Origin: Rhynochetos jubatus
Taxonomy: Eukaryota > Chordata > Aves > Eurypygiformes > Rhynochetidae
Assembly: GCA_027574665.1 (NCBI GenBank)
Contig: CM050650.1
Location: 103,265,086 to 103,329,085 of the forward strand
DNA: 64,000 bases
Reading direction: 5' to 3'
Within the stretch, counting starts at the first letter, position 1; each line of letters begins with the position of its first letter. The notes beneath the pieces were generated by a model. That model was not told the DNA's origin, did no database searches, and was given only the letters and a program-made list of their open reading frames with translations. Of the stretch, positions 1 through 12,172 are shown in pieces. Both the position numbers and the translations under genes were made by a program.

Positions 1-690
1 TCCCGGGGCCGGTACCCCGGCCCCGGGACGTGCCCGCCCGCCCCCCCCGCTTCCCGGTCCACCGCCGCCCTGCCTGTCCGCTCTCCTCCCGGTAAGAGCT
101 TACCTTTCGGCGACGGCCAGCACACTCCGCATCGCTCTGGGGAAGCTCCCTCCGCCTTCCCCACCGGAGCGGGAGCAGGCGGGGGGAAAGCCGGGAAGGA
201 GAAGCGCGGGGGGCGGAGTGGGGGGGGGGGGGGGGGCGATGCCAGGCGACGCAAATGGCTGAAGCGCAGGGGCCGGGCTGGCGGAGGGGGCCGGGCCGGT
301 CGCTGTGTGGCGGGGGCCGCGTTCAGCCCCTTTGTTCGCCTGAACCACAAGGAGGGAGGAGAAGGGACGGACCTGTTGATCGTGGCGGCTCCCGGTGAAG
401 GGGGGCATCGCTGAGGCGGGAAGCGGCGCCCCCGCCGCTCCGGGCCGGGTTGTCCGCGCTCTCCCATCGGGGTGAGGCGGGACGGCTCCACCTGCCCGCG
501 CTGAGGAGAAACTCCCTCCCGGCGGCACCGGGAGGGGGAAACGGTGGGTCCTCAGCTCCGGGTGGGGTAGGGGGAGCCGTCCCTGAGGCAACCTGCGTGC
601 GGCAGAGCCGGTGGGGTTTGCTGCAGCAGCCCCCGGGCCGAGTACGGCCGCCCAGCCGTGAGCCCTGACCGCGGCCTCCGGGGGACACCC
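1..690. promoter_or_regulatory. CpG island, probable promoter of the gene to the left
   Basis: This stretch is very GC-rich and dense in CpG, unlike the AT-rich sequence to its right; a CpG-rich shore continues to about 1075. GC-box-like GGGCGG occurs around 211-216, C-rich runs lie at 36-50, and there is a run of 17 G at 220-236. No TATA box or CCAAT box stands out. Vertebrate CpG islands usually mark promoters. In human, KBTBD11 follows ARHGEF10 in the same orientation about 15 kb downstream, and this island lies about 10.5 kb past the 3' end of ARHGEF10, so a minus-strand KBTBD11 promoter is the best inference. No KBTBD11 coding sequence is visible, because it would lie left of position 1. 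Long open frames on both strands here are a by-product of high GC. Confidence 0.7.
104..132 (-). other. End of a possible first exon, with splice donor
   Basis: On the minus strand an AAG|GTAAGC consensus donor lies at 104/103 inside the CpG island. An ATG at 132-130 reads nine codons plus two bases into the donor, starting MRSVLAVAE. The transcription start is not visible and could be anywhere up to about 700. In human KBTBD11 the first exon is non-coding, so the ATG may be only an upstream start or chance. Identification rests on synteny and the strength of the donor. Confidence 0.35.
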
Positions 691-3600
691 TGTTCTCCCC
701 CTCGGCTGGGGCACCCTCCGGAATCCGAGGGGATAACCCAGCCGGAGCCTCTGGGTTATTCGTGTTCCTGCTGACGGAGGAACAACGAGGAGGAGGCCAG
801 CTGGTTTCTGTTTGACTGCAGTTTGGGTCCCATTTTATCCTGCTTTTCAAAGCTGAGGCTCTCATCAGGATTCCCAGAATTAGACCCGTTTCCCAGTTTC
901 TTGGAAAAAAAACCAAAAACCCTGTCACCCTAGTTGTACCCTGGGTCTGCTCCTGATGCAGTTGGTGGTACTTCCCCAGCTCACACGTCCCACCGCGGGC
1001 TGCGCTCTGGCCGACACCAGGACGCTGACACCGCGCTATCCAAGCCTTTCTAAACCACCGCCGGCGACTGGACGTATCACAGTGCTGGTGCAGTGTATAG
1101 TTTTCCTACGATACTTCTCTCTCACTATTCATCTGCAGCTTTTCTCTTTTCCCCCTCTTTCCACTTGACTCCAGGGTCCTGTCTGACTGGTTCTTCTCCA
1201 GCAAGTGGCTCCCGGCCTTGGCAGACGCTCCTGAGCAGACTTGCAAAGCTGCTCCCGTCTCCTCTCTCAAGCTGACGCAACGATTCATTTCTTGCACTCT
1301 GGCAGCGTAATCATTGCAGCTGTATATTCTTTCAGCTTCGTGGTGGTGGTGGTGAAGAGGGGTTGGGTGTCTTCTCATTCATTTTGTCCCATTGCTCCTA
1401 CTTTTTGATGTTGGCTTGGCTAAAACACTTCTTAGGTTTTGAGTTAGCCCTTAGTACACTGAAGTGCTTGCTTGGAGTGCTGGGTAAGTGTAAGCACTTG
1501 AAACCCTCTGCTCCACTCCTGTGGCACGCTTCCTTAACTGCAGCGCTTAACTGGAAGGCTGGTTTACGAGCTGAGGTCATGTCTCATCTCTACTGAGGGA
1601 GGCCAGAACGCTTTTTAGTGCCATAAGATAAGTAACAATCATACAGTGTCGTAGGGGTTTTAGAATAATTGTTAACCACAACAGGTGACTTTAGCATAAT
1701 TGTGAATTTCCCACTGTCCCCTAATTTGGGTCCATTACATGGCTGGACTGTTAGTTTCTGTACGTGGTTTTATTCCTTGCTAGCTGGACAAGTTTCAATG
1801 TGATACAGCAGATCCATTAAAGCCTGCCAGAAATAACTCTTCTCTCCTGACATCAGGAACTAATCTTCCTGCTGTTTCGTGTTACACTAAATACTGTATA
1901 TTTCAAGATGACACTGAAATTAGACAACTGATAGAGGTCTGGAAAATTATTTTCACTTTTAAAATCCCCATTATTCTACTCCCGTGTGGAGGATCGTCTC
2001 CCCTTGAGGTGCCTGACTTCCCTTAACACTGACGAGAGTTAAGTGGCAGTGCCAACAGTGTCATATCTGAGATCGTTTGAGATTGTTCTGACTCATGCTT
2101 TCTGACTTTAGATGACAATTTTAAGCAGTACTGGATTTGCTTAACTCCTCTTCAGGTTTACCTGTCACGTTGCATTCCAGTCTGTGTGTACACAGAGGTG
2201 TCTGAGCTACGTTTTCTGGTGTCAATTGAAAATGAGTGGTGGGTAGGAAGTAGCATATTGTGTCTTTGCGGGTCACGCTTGCTCTTGTGGCTGGAGCCAG
2301 CAGGCGGCCTATAGAAAATCCAGGCTCTGTGGAGGTTGTAGCCTGAGAAGTCAGGTAGCACTTGGCTGTTGCTGACGTTACCTCTGCTATCACTGAACAT
2401 TGCCAGAAGAATTTTGGGGAAAATGACCTCCGTTCTGTTTTTTCAAAGTTTAACTTTGGGCAGTGATTCCTTGAGTTTGTGAGCCTCAGTCTACCATCCA
2501 CCCTTCAGGTTTCTTTCTGCTCCTCCATGCCCCTTTGTCATCAAACCTTTAAGTGAAAACAGATGTAAGAGAGATTTGCTCACCTCTTAGCATGACTTCT
2601 GCAAAGTACTGCTGCTCTGCAAATCATAGGCTAGGAACCTTCCCGTGGACCAGAATAATGCTGCTTGTCGAGTAGCCTTTCAGATTTCAGTAGAACTGGT
2701 GATGATGTTGAAAACCGGGACACCTGTTGTAGAAATCATCTCAGTTCTAGCTCTTTGATTTTCCTACTTAACTTGAGTTCCCTGAAAGCTCTGTTTATAA
2801 TTAATGTACAGGAATAACCATGTCTGGAGGGCAATTTTTCTCACCTATTTTAGACATCTTATCTTAGGATGAATCATCCTTGGGTATTGCTTGTTTCTCT
2901 CCGTTAGCTGTAAAGTCAGGCTGGTACAGCTGTAGACAGTTAGTTTTTAAACACCTAAATTACATGAGAAGATTCACTGTCCCAGTGCAGAGAAGGTGCT
3001 GTCCTAAAGGTAATCAGGTGTCACACAGCTCTCAGGAGACATCATTTTGTGTCTGTCATGCATTTCTGCAGCTCAACTAACATGACATATTCAGGGGGAC
3101 TGACAGCTGCTACGGGCCATTGGGACTTGCTGAGATACCTGTGTTCTGCAAGGGGTGATTGCCCCGGAGCAACAACACTACAGTGCTGAGCACCCCGGGG
3201 TGAGAAAAGGCAGAAAGGGGAGAGCTAGGCGTTTGCTCTGTCCCAGAAACCTCAGCTAGCTGCTGCCTGCTCACATGCAGCTCCTTCTCTCTGTCTCTCA
3301 CATACCAGCAGTAGTGCTCAGTAATGAAAAGGGAATACAGTTTTCAGATGCAGAAGAATTTTAGTAGTTGTTCATCTGGTTAAGACAAAAATCCAGATGG
3401 AGAAAGAGGAATAGGAAGGTTTCTTCATCTTGTGCACTTGAACTTGGACAGGAAATAGGCATCCTTTCTGTCTGTACAAGCCACATCAGGGAAAACAAAA
3501 GATTCTCAATTTCTTCTCTCTAGAAGCCATCAGACTGTGACATCTCTCGTATGGAGACGGGCAAGTGACCTGAACACCATTCTCATAATAGGGTCACCAA

Positions 3601-6600
3601 ATGGCCACCGGATCCAGAGAGAGGTACCTCTGCTCAGAGTTTGTCAGGGCCCTGCTTTTTCCTGCAGGAGCTACTGCATTTCTTTTCTTTCTCCCACCAG
3701 CTGCAGCAGTGGCTGCATCGCTGCAATTCCCAGCTCTGAGGCCATTGTGCAGGACTGGGCTACCCTGGGGCAAATGCATTGTTCCTCAGTAAAATTAGCC
3801 TGCAGATCACATCAAAGATTAATCACTCCAGTATCAGGAAGTTTGATTCTTGGCTTGTGATGCAACAGAATTTCTCATTTAAGAAGGTTAGCCATCATTT
3901 AACAAAGTTGTTATTTTACTCAGATGAAATACATGCTGTGGACCAGGAGGCTTTAAACCTTTCAAGATAACAGGCTGAGTGTAGCTCACACAGGCTAGCT
4001 TTTACAAGTAAGCACGGTAGAGCCCTGCAGGTAGCGTACCCATGGCAGCACGAAGGTGAGCATGAGGCCATGCTCAATTATTTACCCAGCTAATTAGGTG
4101 GGCTGTGCAGCCTTCACTCGTGGAGTCCATTCCGTTGCGGGCACACGTCCGGCACACAACGTAGGATTGGTATGCCTGCACGGTCTAGACTTGCTGCCAG
4201 CATCTCTGCAGATGCAAAGCTGTTGGTAGGCTGTTCTTCTGTATTTTAGATTGGCTCAGGATGTCTGGGGTAAATAAACATTGCAGTATCAAAATTCTGG
4301 TAGTGGCACAGGCGAAACTCGGTGATGTTCCTCCTGTGCGTACTGGAGTATGAGCGGCAGTAGCTGATTGGTGGTCCCTGCAGTACCCAGAGATCTGGTT
4401 CGTGGCCAGAACGCAAAATGTAAAACCAAACTAAAAACAAAAACAGAGAAGAAAATCTGACTCCTTTTGCTTATTCTGTGTTTGACAGCTGAATGCTGCT
4501 GTGTGAAACGCTGCTTCGTATTATAACACAACAGCCCCAAGGACTGTTTGATGCTATTGCTGGCACAGACAAAATGCTTATTGTATTTCTGCTGAGCAGC
4601 CAAAGATGCCTAAAATACATGTTGTATATTTGGAATAAACCCCCCTCGTACGTGCTGTAGGCGTGTTACACAGGATGGGGCTGTGTACGACGGATGCTGA
4701 CCCAAGCTGGTCTGCCTTTGCGTGTTAGTTTTCACGCGTCCCCGTAATACACCCAAATAATAGGATAGAAAGAAAAGGGCTGGTTGCATCGGAAGGGTGA
4801 TCAGCTTGTAGCAGCTAGACTGGCAGTAGTCACAAGAAAAAACAGACCATAAGGATTGTTTCGGTGTTGGCTTGCATACTTTATGCACCAGAGACAGATC
4901 AATATTGGGTTTAATTTAAGAAAAAAACCACCAAAACACTTCAGGGGAGCACAGTGGGGGAGTGTATTAGTGCAGACTTTTATCACCCAAACCAAGGCTC
5001 TGAATAGGTAGAACAGCTTTTAATGAGGTTGAATGCATCTGATGAGGTCAGAAGATCGAGAACATACAGCATTTACTTAGATGAACGATTGAGAAAACGT
5101 GCACATCGTCTCCTAATTTGCTAAAGATAATAAAGGCCAGAGGATTTGAATGAGAGTGAAAGCCTACCCTTGCACTTTACAGTGCTTGGAGATTATCCAG
5201 TCAACATTTCTTCCCAGTCGTGATTAGCCATGGATTGTCCCACCACCTGTCTCTTCAACACGCATTTATGACTATGGCTCTTGGGTTTGTCAGCAAAATT
5301 CCTTGGAATCATTAAATTTCTCCCAAAATACTGTTTCCTATCAGTGAAACATCATCATGTATACGTATTCCACCTGATACAGCCTCAGGATGTGTGTCAG
5401 TGATGTCTGAAGTGCTCGAGTTCAGCAGTGTAGATGCAGCTTAACTTAACCGACGGTGTCAGTTGCTTGTGATGGGGATTAAGAGCACCACAGACTGCTC
5501 TGAGCAACACGGCAGAAGAGTTGTTGCCCTTACAAATCTTGGCCGAATTAGTGGTAATCCTCCTCATTAATGCACACAGCCTGTGCTACCCAACCCTCCA
5601 GAAAAGAAATCTCTTCAGAACGGGACCATTAAAAAGGCCTTTAGTGCAATCTGACAGGCATGTTCTGAAACTTGAAATGCAGACAGGGCAAACCAGAAAA
5701 GCCCACAGGAAACAACTTCTACAATTTGCTTCAGAAGGTGCGAATTGATACGTTAAGTGCCAACATTCAAGGCAACCCCAGCGCTCAAGGTGAAGCCCGG
5801 AGGATTTCTCTCCAACGTGGAATAATAGAAAGCAAAAATGAAAATTCTGTAACTCCGTAGTTAAGCTGTATCTTATTTCTTGCATTTAAAATTTTCCTTG
5901 TTACCTGCATTTGAGCATGTAAATATACCCATTTTAGTGGAAATTAGGTACTTTGGTGCTTCATAAAACTCTGCTGGGGGGTCAACTGAATCTTTTGATG
6001 TCCCAATACTCCTCAAATTGGATTTCCAGTGAATTCTTACAATGATTCCATCTCCCCCGAGGTGTGTCATTTTAATCCTAGGTGTTCTGGCTCACCTTCC
6101 AGGTTGGGACACACATTAATGATAAGCGTGATTACCCCTGGAGTATAACAGTGCACACAACAGGAGAACTTGCAGTTCTGCTGTCAAGGCCTGTTTTGCT
6201 GGAGGGAAAAAAATTCCCTTTGAACACCTCTGAAGGTCGTGCAGTGCATGACTAACCGCCTTTATAGTGCGGTTTATGGAGCTTGGCCAAAGCACTTGAA
6301 GTGCTTTCGGTCATAGGTTGACGTTGTTGCATTCCAAGTGGAGGCACACAGTAAATCTTCATTTGCCTAGGAAGTTTTCAGATCCTTTCATCTGAAGCTG
6401 CTTCGGTGTTGCTATTTTGATTCTTTCTCTTAGGAGGCGAAGAGTTTCTGGCAGTTTGGTGGCTGGGCATGCCTTTAAGGAAAACGCAATGATCAAGTAA
6501 GCACAGGTACGAAGCAGCAGCAAATCAACTCATTCTGAAAAACTTGAGCTATGTTTCTCGAACCAAATCGCAGATCCAGGAGTGTGCATGCTGCCCTGGT

Positions 6601-9600
6601 GAGGAAATGGGATGTAGGTTCCAGATACAGCTGTAAAGCCCCTAAATCAGAAAGGTGAAGGAAGTAACCCAGAATTTTGAGCCATGGTGTAGTGCCAGCA
6701 GCTGATGAACCATCACAGAGACTCCTCGTACCCAAACACTGGTACCCAATTGGTAGGTGTCGAGTCAATGGTAGTACCTGTTTCTGTGTCCCAGCTGTCA
6801 GAGAATGGTCTCAAGTTCTGGACAGCGAGGCAACCAGCCCACATGGAGTAGGTTGTACGGATACACGTTAGGCTGCATCAGTATCAAGAAACCAGAAGCA
6901 GAGAGCCTATTCCGCAAGCGGCACCACACAGTTTACATCCATGTAGTTAATCAGTCCCCAAAATATCCCAGATAAGTGACCTTGTCAGTGCTGCCTGATG
7001 GGAGCAGCCCAGGCCAGGCTCAGTCCCAGCCAGCCAACTACTGACTACGATCACAGGGCAGTGCTCAAGTTGTTGCCCTAGTTCTGGCCAGTTTACTAGC
7101 ACAGATGGTCCCCCACCACCACACGGACAGGATGCCTGCAAGGAGGAGGCGGCCTGAAGGGCTAAGCATGGGCTTAGAAAGCAGGAATGGCGTTAATCTG
7201 CGTGCTTTTACAGACTCATCATTGGGCTTTGAGTCAGGCAAACGCTTTTCAACTCAGCTTCTTCCTAACTGTGGATGATACTAACCTGCCTTCTTAACAG
7301 GAACATTTCAAACCCCAGGTTTTTCTCACCCCCAAATGCATCTCACGTGTCTTTATGCACTCATTAAATTAAATAGGACAGGAGAGGAACAAAGAAGTTT
7401 ACACACCGAACCACAGTTTGGGACACCCCTTCCAATATTCCACCCTCTCTCAAAGGGGCAGTATGCAATTTTTAGCCCTCAGCCTCCCACCCATCAATGA
7501 GAAGTTGTAGATTCCCATTGGGACAGAATCTGGCCTGAGGTGTTCCTGCACTCAGATGACTGGATTTTGATGTTTCTGAGGACCAAATATTGAAGAGATG
7601 TGGTATAAAAACAGGAACCAAAAGGCAGGTTTTACTAGCAACCAAACAGCTCCCAGTAACCCTTCTTGTTTATTTATAATGGTGCAGGTACGCACAAACA
7701 GGCTATTGCCGAGTCTGATGAATACAAGCCCTAGAATTTAAACACAGTCATGGGACTCTGTCTGTATCCTTTAGGGCAGATTAATTAAAACAAATTGCCA
7801 GTTAGCGAGTGAAAATTAATTTCCTCTGTTAATGCTTTTGCTTGGCAATACTTATTTTGAATATTAATGCTTCTCGTTTTCATGCATCCTGCATGCTGCC
7901 CAAGCGCTGATGCACACTCCATGCAGACAGCATAGTAGAAATTCTGCTTCAACGCTATTGGTGTCCACTGGTAACGGGGGTCAAACTTACTTTGAAAGAC
8001 TGCATCATTTTCAGAAATTGTATTTGCTGGTCTTTAAATTGTGGATACTAGAAAGCTAAAAAATACGCCTCTCTCTTGTCCTAATCACATCTCCTATTTT
8101 CCTTTTCATGAGTCCATTAATATATATATCACTCAGTAATGCATGCACAAATTCTAGCCTTCTAGTTAAAATGACGAGCCGAGAAATGTACTTCTGAAGT
8201 TAATTTTTATCACATTTTTTATTAAACATTTTTCTCAGTTTATACTTTGAACATAAATACACAAGTTTTATGGCTCATGTTATAAAAGACACTATGAGTT
8301 AGAAAATATATATAGAATATATCATAGTGGTTACAGTTGCTCCCCTCTTTTACTAATATTTTCCCTAAGTTCTGTTAATCTAGAAAAGCAGTATCAGAAA
8401 GCAAAGTCCCACCTACCTAGCAGCACAGTCTACAACAGCCGTGAGGACTATTTACCAGCTGCCAGAGAAACTTTGGTTCCTGCCTGTTTTCATAGCAGGG
8501 CAATGAAAGCAGTTAGCTGCGTATCGGAAAACAAACACTGCACCTCTGCTCAGTTAGTTACTAAAAACCTAGTTCACGGTAATGTGCAATTTTAAGGACA
8601 TACATACAGCTTCTCTTTTGCTTTACAGCTTAGTAAGATAAATAGAGATGTATTTTCAATAGTATCAGGTAGGTGAGGAACTCAGTTCTGTCTTACTGAA
8701 GTCACTGGCACAACGCCGATGTACTTCCAGAAGAGCAGATTTGTACTTTATTTCTACTGTTTCACTGACAAAACTGCAGAAAATTACATTTCAGCTGGAA
8801 GATAGGATGAATTTCAATTTAAACCTCTCATGCGTTATTGGTAGCAGATGCTGTAATAACGCCATGCACGGATGTCCAGTTGAGTGTGTGGTGGACCCCG
8901 CTTGTGGCTTCTAGTGAGCCATGCGAGAGAGGACATGATCCTCCAGCCCCGAAGGCACGGATGTGGAATCCCACGCTCAAGGAGCATGCAGCGTAAAACC
9001 TGTGGTCTTTTTACCACGGCGCAGCAGAGGGATACTAGAATATATATGCTTTATACACAGACAAACCTTCTAGCGTGTTTTTTTCAATATACATACATTA
9101 AACTGTACAATGTAGTACTTCCACACAGTGGGCAAAGAGCAGCTCCCAGCGCCATAGCTATGGAGTGTAGAAAACGCAACTGGCCTTGATCCCTCAAGCC
9201 GGGCAAGGCTAGGCAGTAGGCCAGGGAAAAAAGGAAAACTTTGGGAAAATGTTGCCAGCTGCCTGGCTTAGAGGCACTCTTTTTTTATTTTTATTTTTGC
9301 ACCAGGACTCATGCCAACACTAAGCCCATGCCAGCGCTGACAACACCCAACTGAAGTTGCAAGATTCACAGAGCAAGACCCAGAATAAAAGCACAAAACA
9401 CTAATGAAGATCTTAAGCCTGCGATCCAATCTGTAACCTGTCCTTTGCGACTCGATGAAGAGCCGTAACAGCACAGACAAGACCCCTGTTCTGATCATGA
9501 TGTAGGACGCGGGAAAAACCTCTGTACAGAAAGCAGGGAGCGTATCTGGTTTTTGAAATGCCTGTTTTGGTGTCAGCTAGCAGGCAAAGACTGACTGCGT

Positions 9601-11188
9601 TGGCATTCCCTTGTTCCTGCGTACTTGGTGGCAGGGAAGACCTGACGTCGCGCCGGTGCTCTGTTGAACATGTTAAGTCAGCCCACCCACTGATTTTGGG
9701 GTCACTGTGAGAGAGGATTCCTTTTTAGAGCAGGTAAAGTGAAAATTTAAGAGATATACAGATCTGCTGCAAAATAAAGGAAATAAATTTGAGCAACATT
9801 TAAAAAACCTCCTACTGCTATTTTGAAATAAAATCACCAAAAACTTGTATCTCCTATCAAACAAAAGAATTCAGACTCTTGCACTGTTTACCTTGACATG
9901 TCAAGTGCTGGGAAACACTGTAATTATGGTTGGTGATGGTCTAACCTAGACAGATTGAGACAAAACCTAGTGGAATCAAGGAGCTTGTGTTAGAAGTAGC
10001 AGAAATAATTTCCGGGCAAACCACCACCTTACTGGGATAATAACAGTACCAAAGCCCAACGTTTTACCTGATTCCAGTTAATGCCTATATCTGACAAATG
10101 TTCCGCTTGGGATATATTTAATTTGCATTTTAGTGAACTGACAGACATTTTTGCGTTCCTAACGTGTTCAACTGAAACGTAACCATCCCAATTGTGTGTA
10201 TCTTTCAGTCTGTTGACGAGGGAGAAGGATGTTCGCAGTAACTCCATTCAACACGTTACCTGTATCAAACAGATTTTGACTGAAGGATGTGTCTCATCAC
10301 CATTTTTGGCAATGTCTTTCTGAGCTGAAGGCTTTGTCTCTGCACATTTCACATGCACATTTCACATGTGCAGAGACCAGTGCAAAACACAATTTCAGTA
10401 GGAATCCCAAACTCAAAGTTTCCTTTACATAAATTCATTAAGGAACGACGATTAGGTCTCCATTTAGAATCCAGCCCGCTAACGCTACCAAAGCAACTGC
10501 TTGCCAGCCTGAGTGAATGAAGCCGTGCAGACAATTTTCAGAATATCCATTTACATGACCATGCTTTGCCGAAACTCTGGGTGAAAAGAGGTGACCGCCA
10601 CTCACATGCGACTGTATTTCTGCTGTCGCTGTTGCGCTCTGACGTTATTTGATAGGTGTTTGCCTGAGGACATTGCATAAATCTATCAATCTAGGACCAA
10701 TACCCACAAGATTACCTGCTCTTCCTATAGATATTCCAGTATTAGTGTATTTTTCCCCAATTAATGACTTAATTAATACTTTCCTTATTAATATAGTGGA
10801 TGTGCATGTGTCCTTAAAATAGCACAGTCCACATCTAGCTTTGATACCGAGTTGCCAAGGGCGAACGCGTTAGCAGCACTACAATGCCCAGCTGTCCTCT
10901 ATCTGCACTGTCTGTCTGCCCTAAGCCATAGCACCCTTACAACCTTCCCTGTGTAACGAAGGTGAGTCACAGAAACATTGCACCCACCAGGAAAATAAAT
11001 GTGCTTTTTGTGCTGCAACATTTTTAGTAATACTGAGCATTAGAAATCATAAAATCTATTTTCTACGTTGAAAACAAATACTAATCAATGAATATAACTG
11101 CTTTTGTCCAGACCAAACTCTGGCTTGTGGAATGATGTTACAAATGATTATAGTAATTGCCAAATTAATATTAGCTTGCATTAGACTA
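691..11188. other. Intergenic spacer between CpG island and ARHGEF10 3' end
   Basis: About 10.5 kb in which I see no convincing exon. The open frames are short and show no recognisable domain. The stretch is moderately AT-rich and free of clear CR1 copies. Homeodomain-like TTAATTA clusters occur around 7780-7880 and 10750-10800, and a hairpin at 10336-10377; these are listed separately. Minus-strand AATAAA motifs near 8217 and 7670 could end a longer ARHGEF10 3' UTR. Confidence 0.6.
10336..10377. repeat. 12-bp inverted repeat containing a 13-bp tandem pair
   Basis: The arms GTCTCTGCACAT (10336-10347) and ATGTGCAGAGAC (10366-10377) are perfect reverse complements around an 18-base loop. The left arm and loop also contain GCACATTTCACAT twice in tandem. 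The element is too short for a typical microRNA precursor, and no function is known. Confidence 0.8.
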
Positions 11189-11660
11189 TTTATTGTTCAA
11201 AAATACTTGCTAATTCATTAAAATCTACAGTCCATACAATATGTCACTTCAGAAAAAGAAACAACAGCTGATTTACATAAGCAAAAACCAGCATGAGACA
11301 TGGCATGTGTTCCTTGCCTTCCCTAAGTGCTATAGAACATAATTATGATATTTATAAATGTGAATATAAATAAGGTAGAGATTCTAAAACCATTTAAAAG
11401 TGTCTAACAGATCCTTTTCGTTCTAAGTTTCAAGGACAGCATCAACGGTCAACGGGTAAACGTTTTCCAACACCCTAAGACTGCAGAACGTTCCAGGCAC
11501 GTCAAGCCTCTGTCTTGCAACCCTTAATCCCGTGATCCAAGCCTACTGAAATTGCTCCCAGGGGTATAAAGGCTATCCATTTGGGTCCTAAAGCTGGCAT
11601 TTGCTGCAAAGAGATATCACGCTTTTTTTAATAGCATAAAGGATCTTGGATTTAGTCCAG
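11189..11660 (-). other. ARHGEF10: ARHGEF10 3' untranslated region (likely proximal form)
   Basis: This AT-rich stretch directly follows the stop codon at 11663-11661. The first AATAAA on the minus strand lies at 11194-11189, giving a 3' UTR of roughly 0.5 kb. No strong GU-rich downstream element stands out, so a more distal polyadenylation site (for example AATAAA near 8217) is possible. The end point is inferred from the motif alone. Confidence 0.45.
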
Positions 11661-12172
11661 TTAGATATTTAATAGTGGGATTTGCCAGACCATCACCGAA
11701 GACACTAGTTCATCTTGTCGCTGCTGCTTGGTCTTCTTGTTCACTCTTCTGTGTCCTTGGCCACCAGAAATGACTAATACTGAACTTGCTTTCATTTTCT
11801 TGGATCTCTGTCTTTTACTTTTACATGAGATATTTTGATCCTTCAAAAGCTCATAAATGTTACTGTCCTCTGGCCTATGTTCTAGGGAACTTGATCCATG
11901 AGACAAAGTAAGGGATCCGGAAGACGACGACAAGTCACTTTTTTGTGCAATGGATCCTACTGACCCCCCCAGCCAAATTGCAGTATCGTGGGTGTTACTA
12001 AGGGAAGAGCCTGGTCTTTCGTTGTGAACGTTCTTCTGGTCGTCATCTTTAGGTTCTGAGCCAGGAGGCAGGCTGTTCCTCAGTTTGTTTCTGTTCTTCT
12101 TGTTTATAGATGTAGCTGTTACAAGAAACTTGACTGGGCCATTGTGCGCGTGATATGACACCATTCCCCTTC
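11661..12172 (-). CDS. ARHGEF10: ARHGEF10 terminal coding exon
   Basis: This exon holds 512 coding bases, starting after GGCTCCAG and completing [16 protein letters not shown]. It then encodes a hydrophilic tail: a Lys/Asn-rich stretch, [18 protein letters not shown] (a likely disordered, phosphorylatable patch), a basic segment around [12 protein letters not shown], and [13 protein letters not shown]. The end is VWQIPLLNI followed by TAA at 11663-11661. The hydrophobic end is typical of ARHGEF10 and may form the closing strand of the propeller; that structural role is inference. Confidence 0.96.

Noticed and set aside
100-928. Minus-strand ORFs of 204 and 201 codons (100-714 and 323-928)
   Set aside because: They overlap in different frames in a GC-rich CpG island, are Pro/Ala/Arg-rich without domains, and one runs across the likely splice donor. 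Long open frames are expected by composition.
1341-1355. GGT repeat giving a poly-His frame on the minus strand
   Set aside because: A short trinucleotide repeat in a short ORF without other support.
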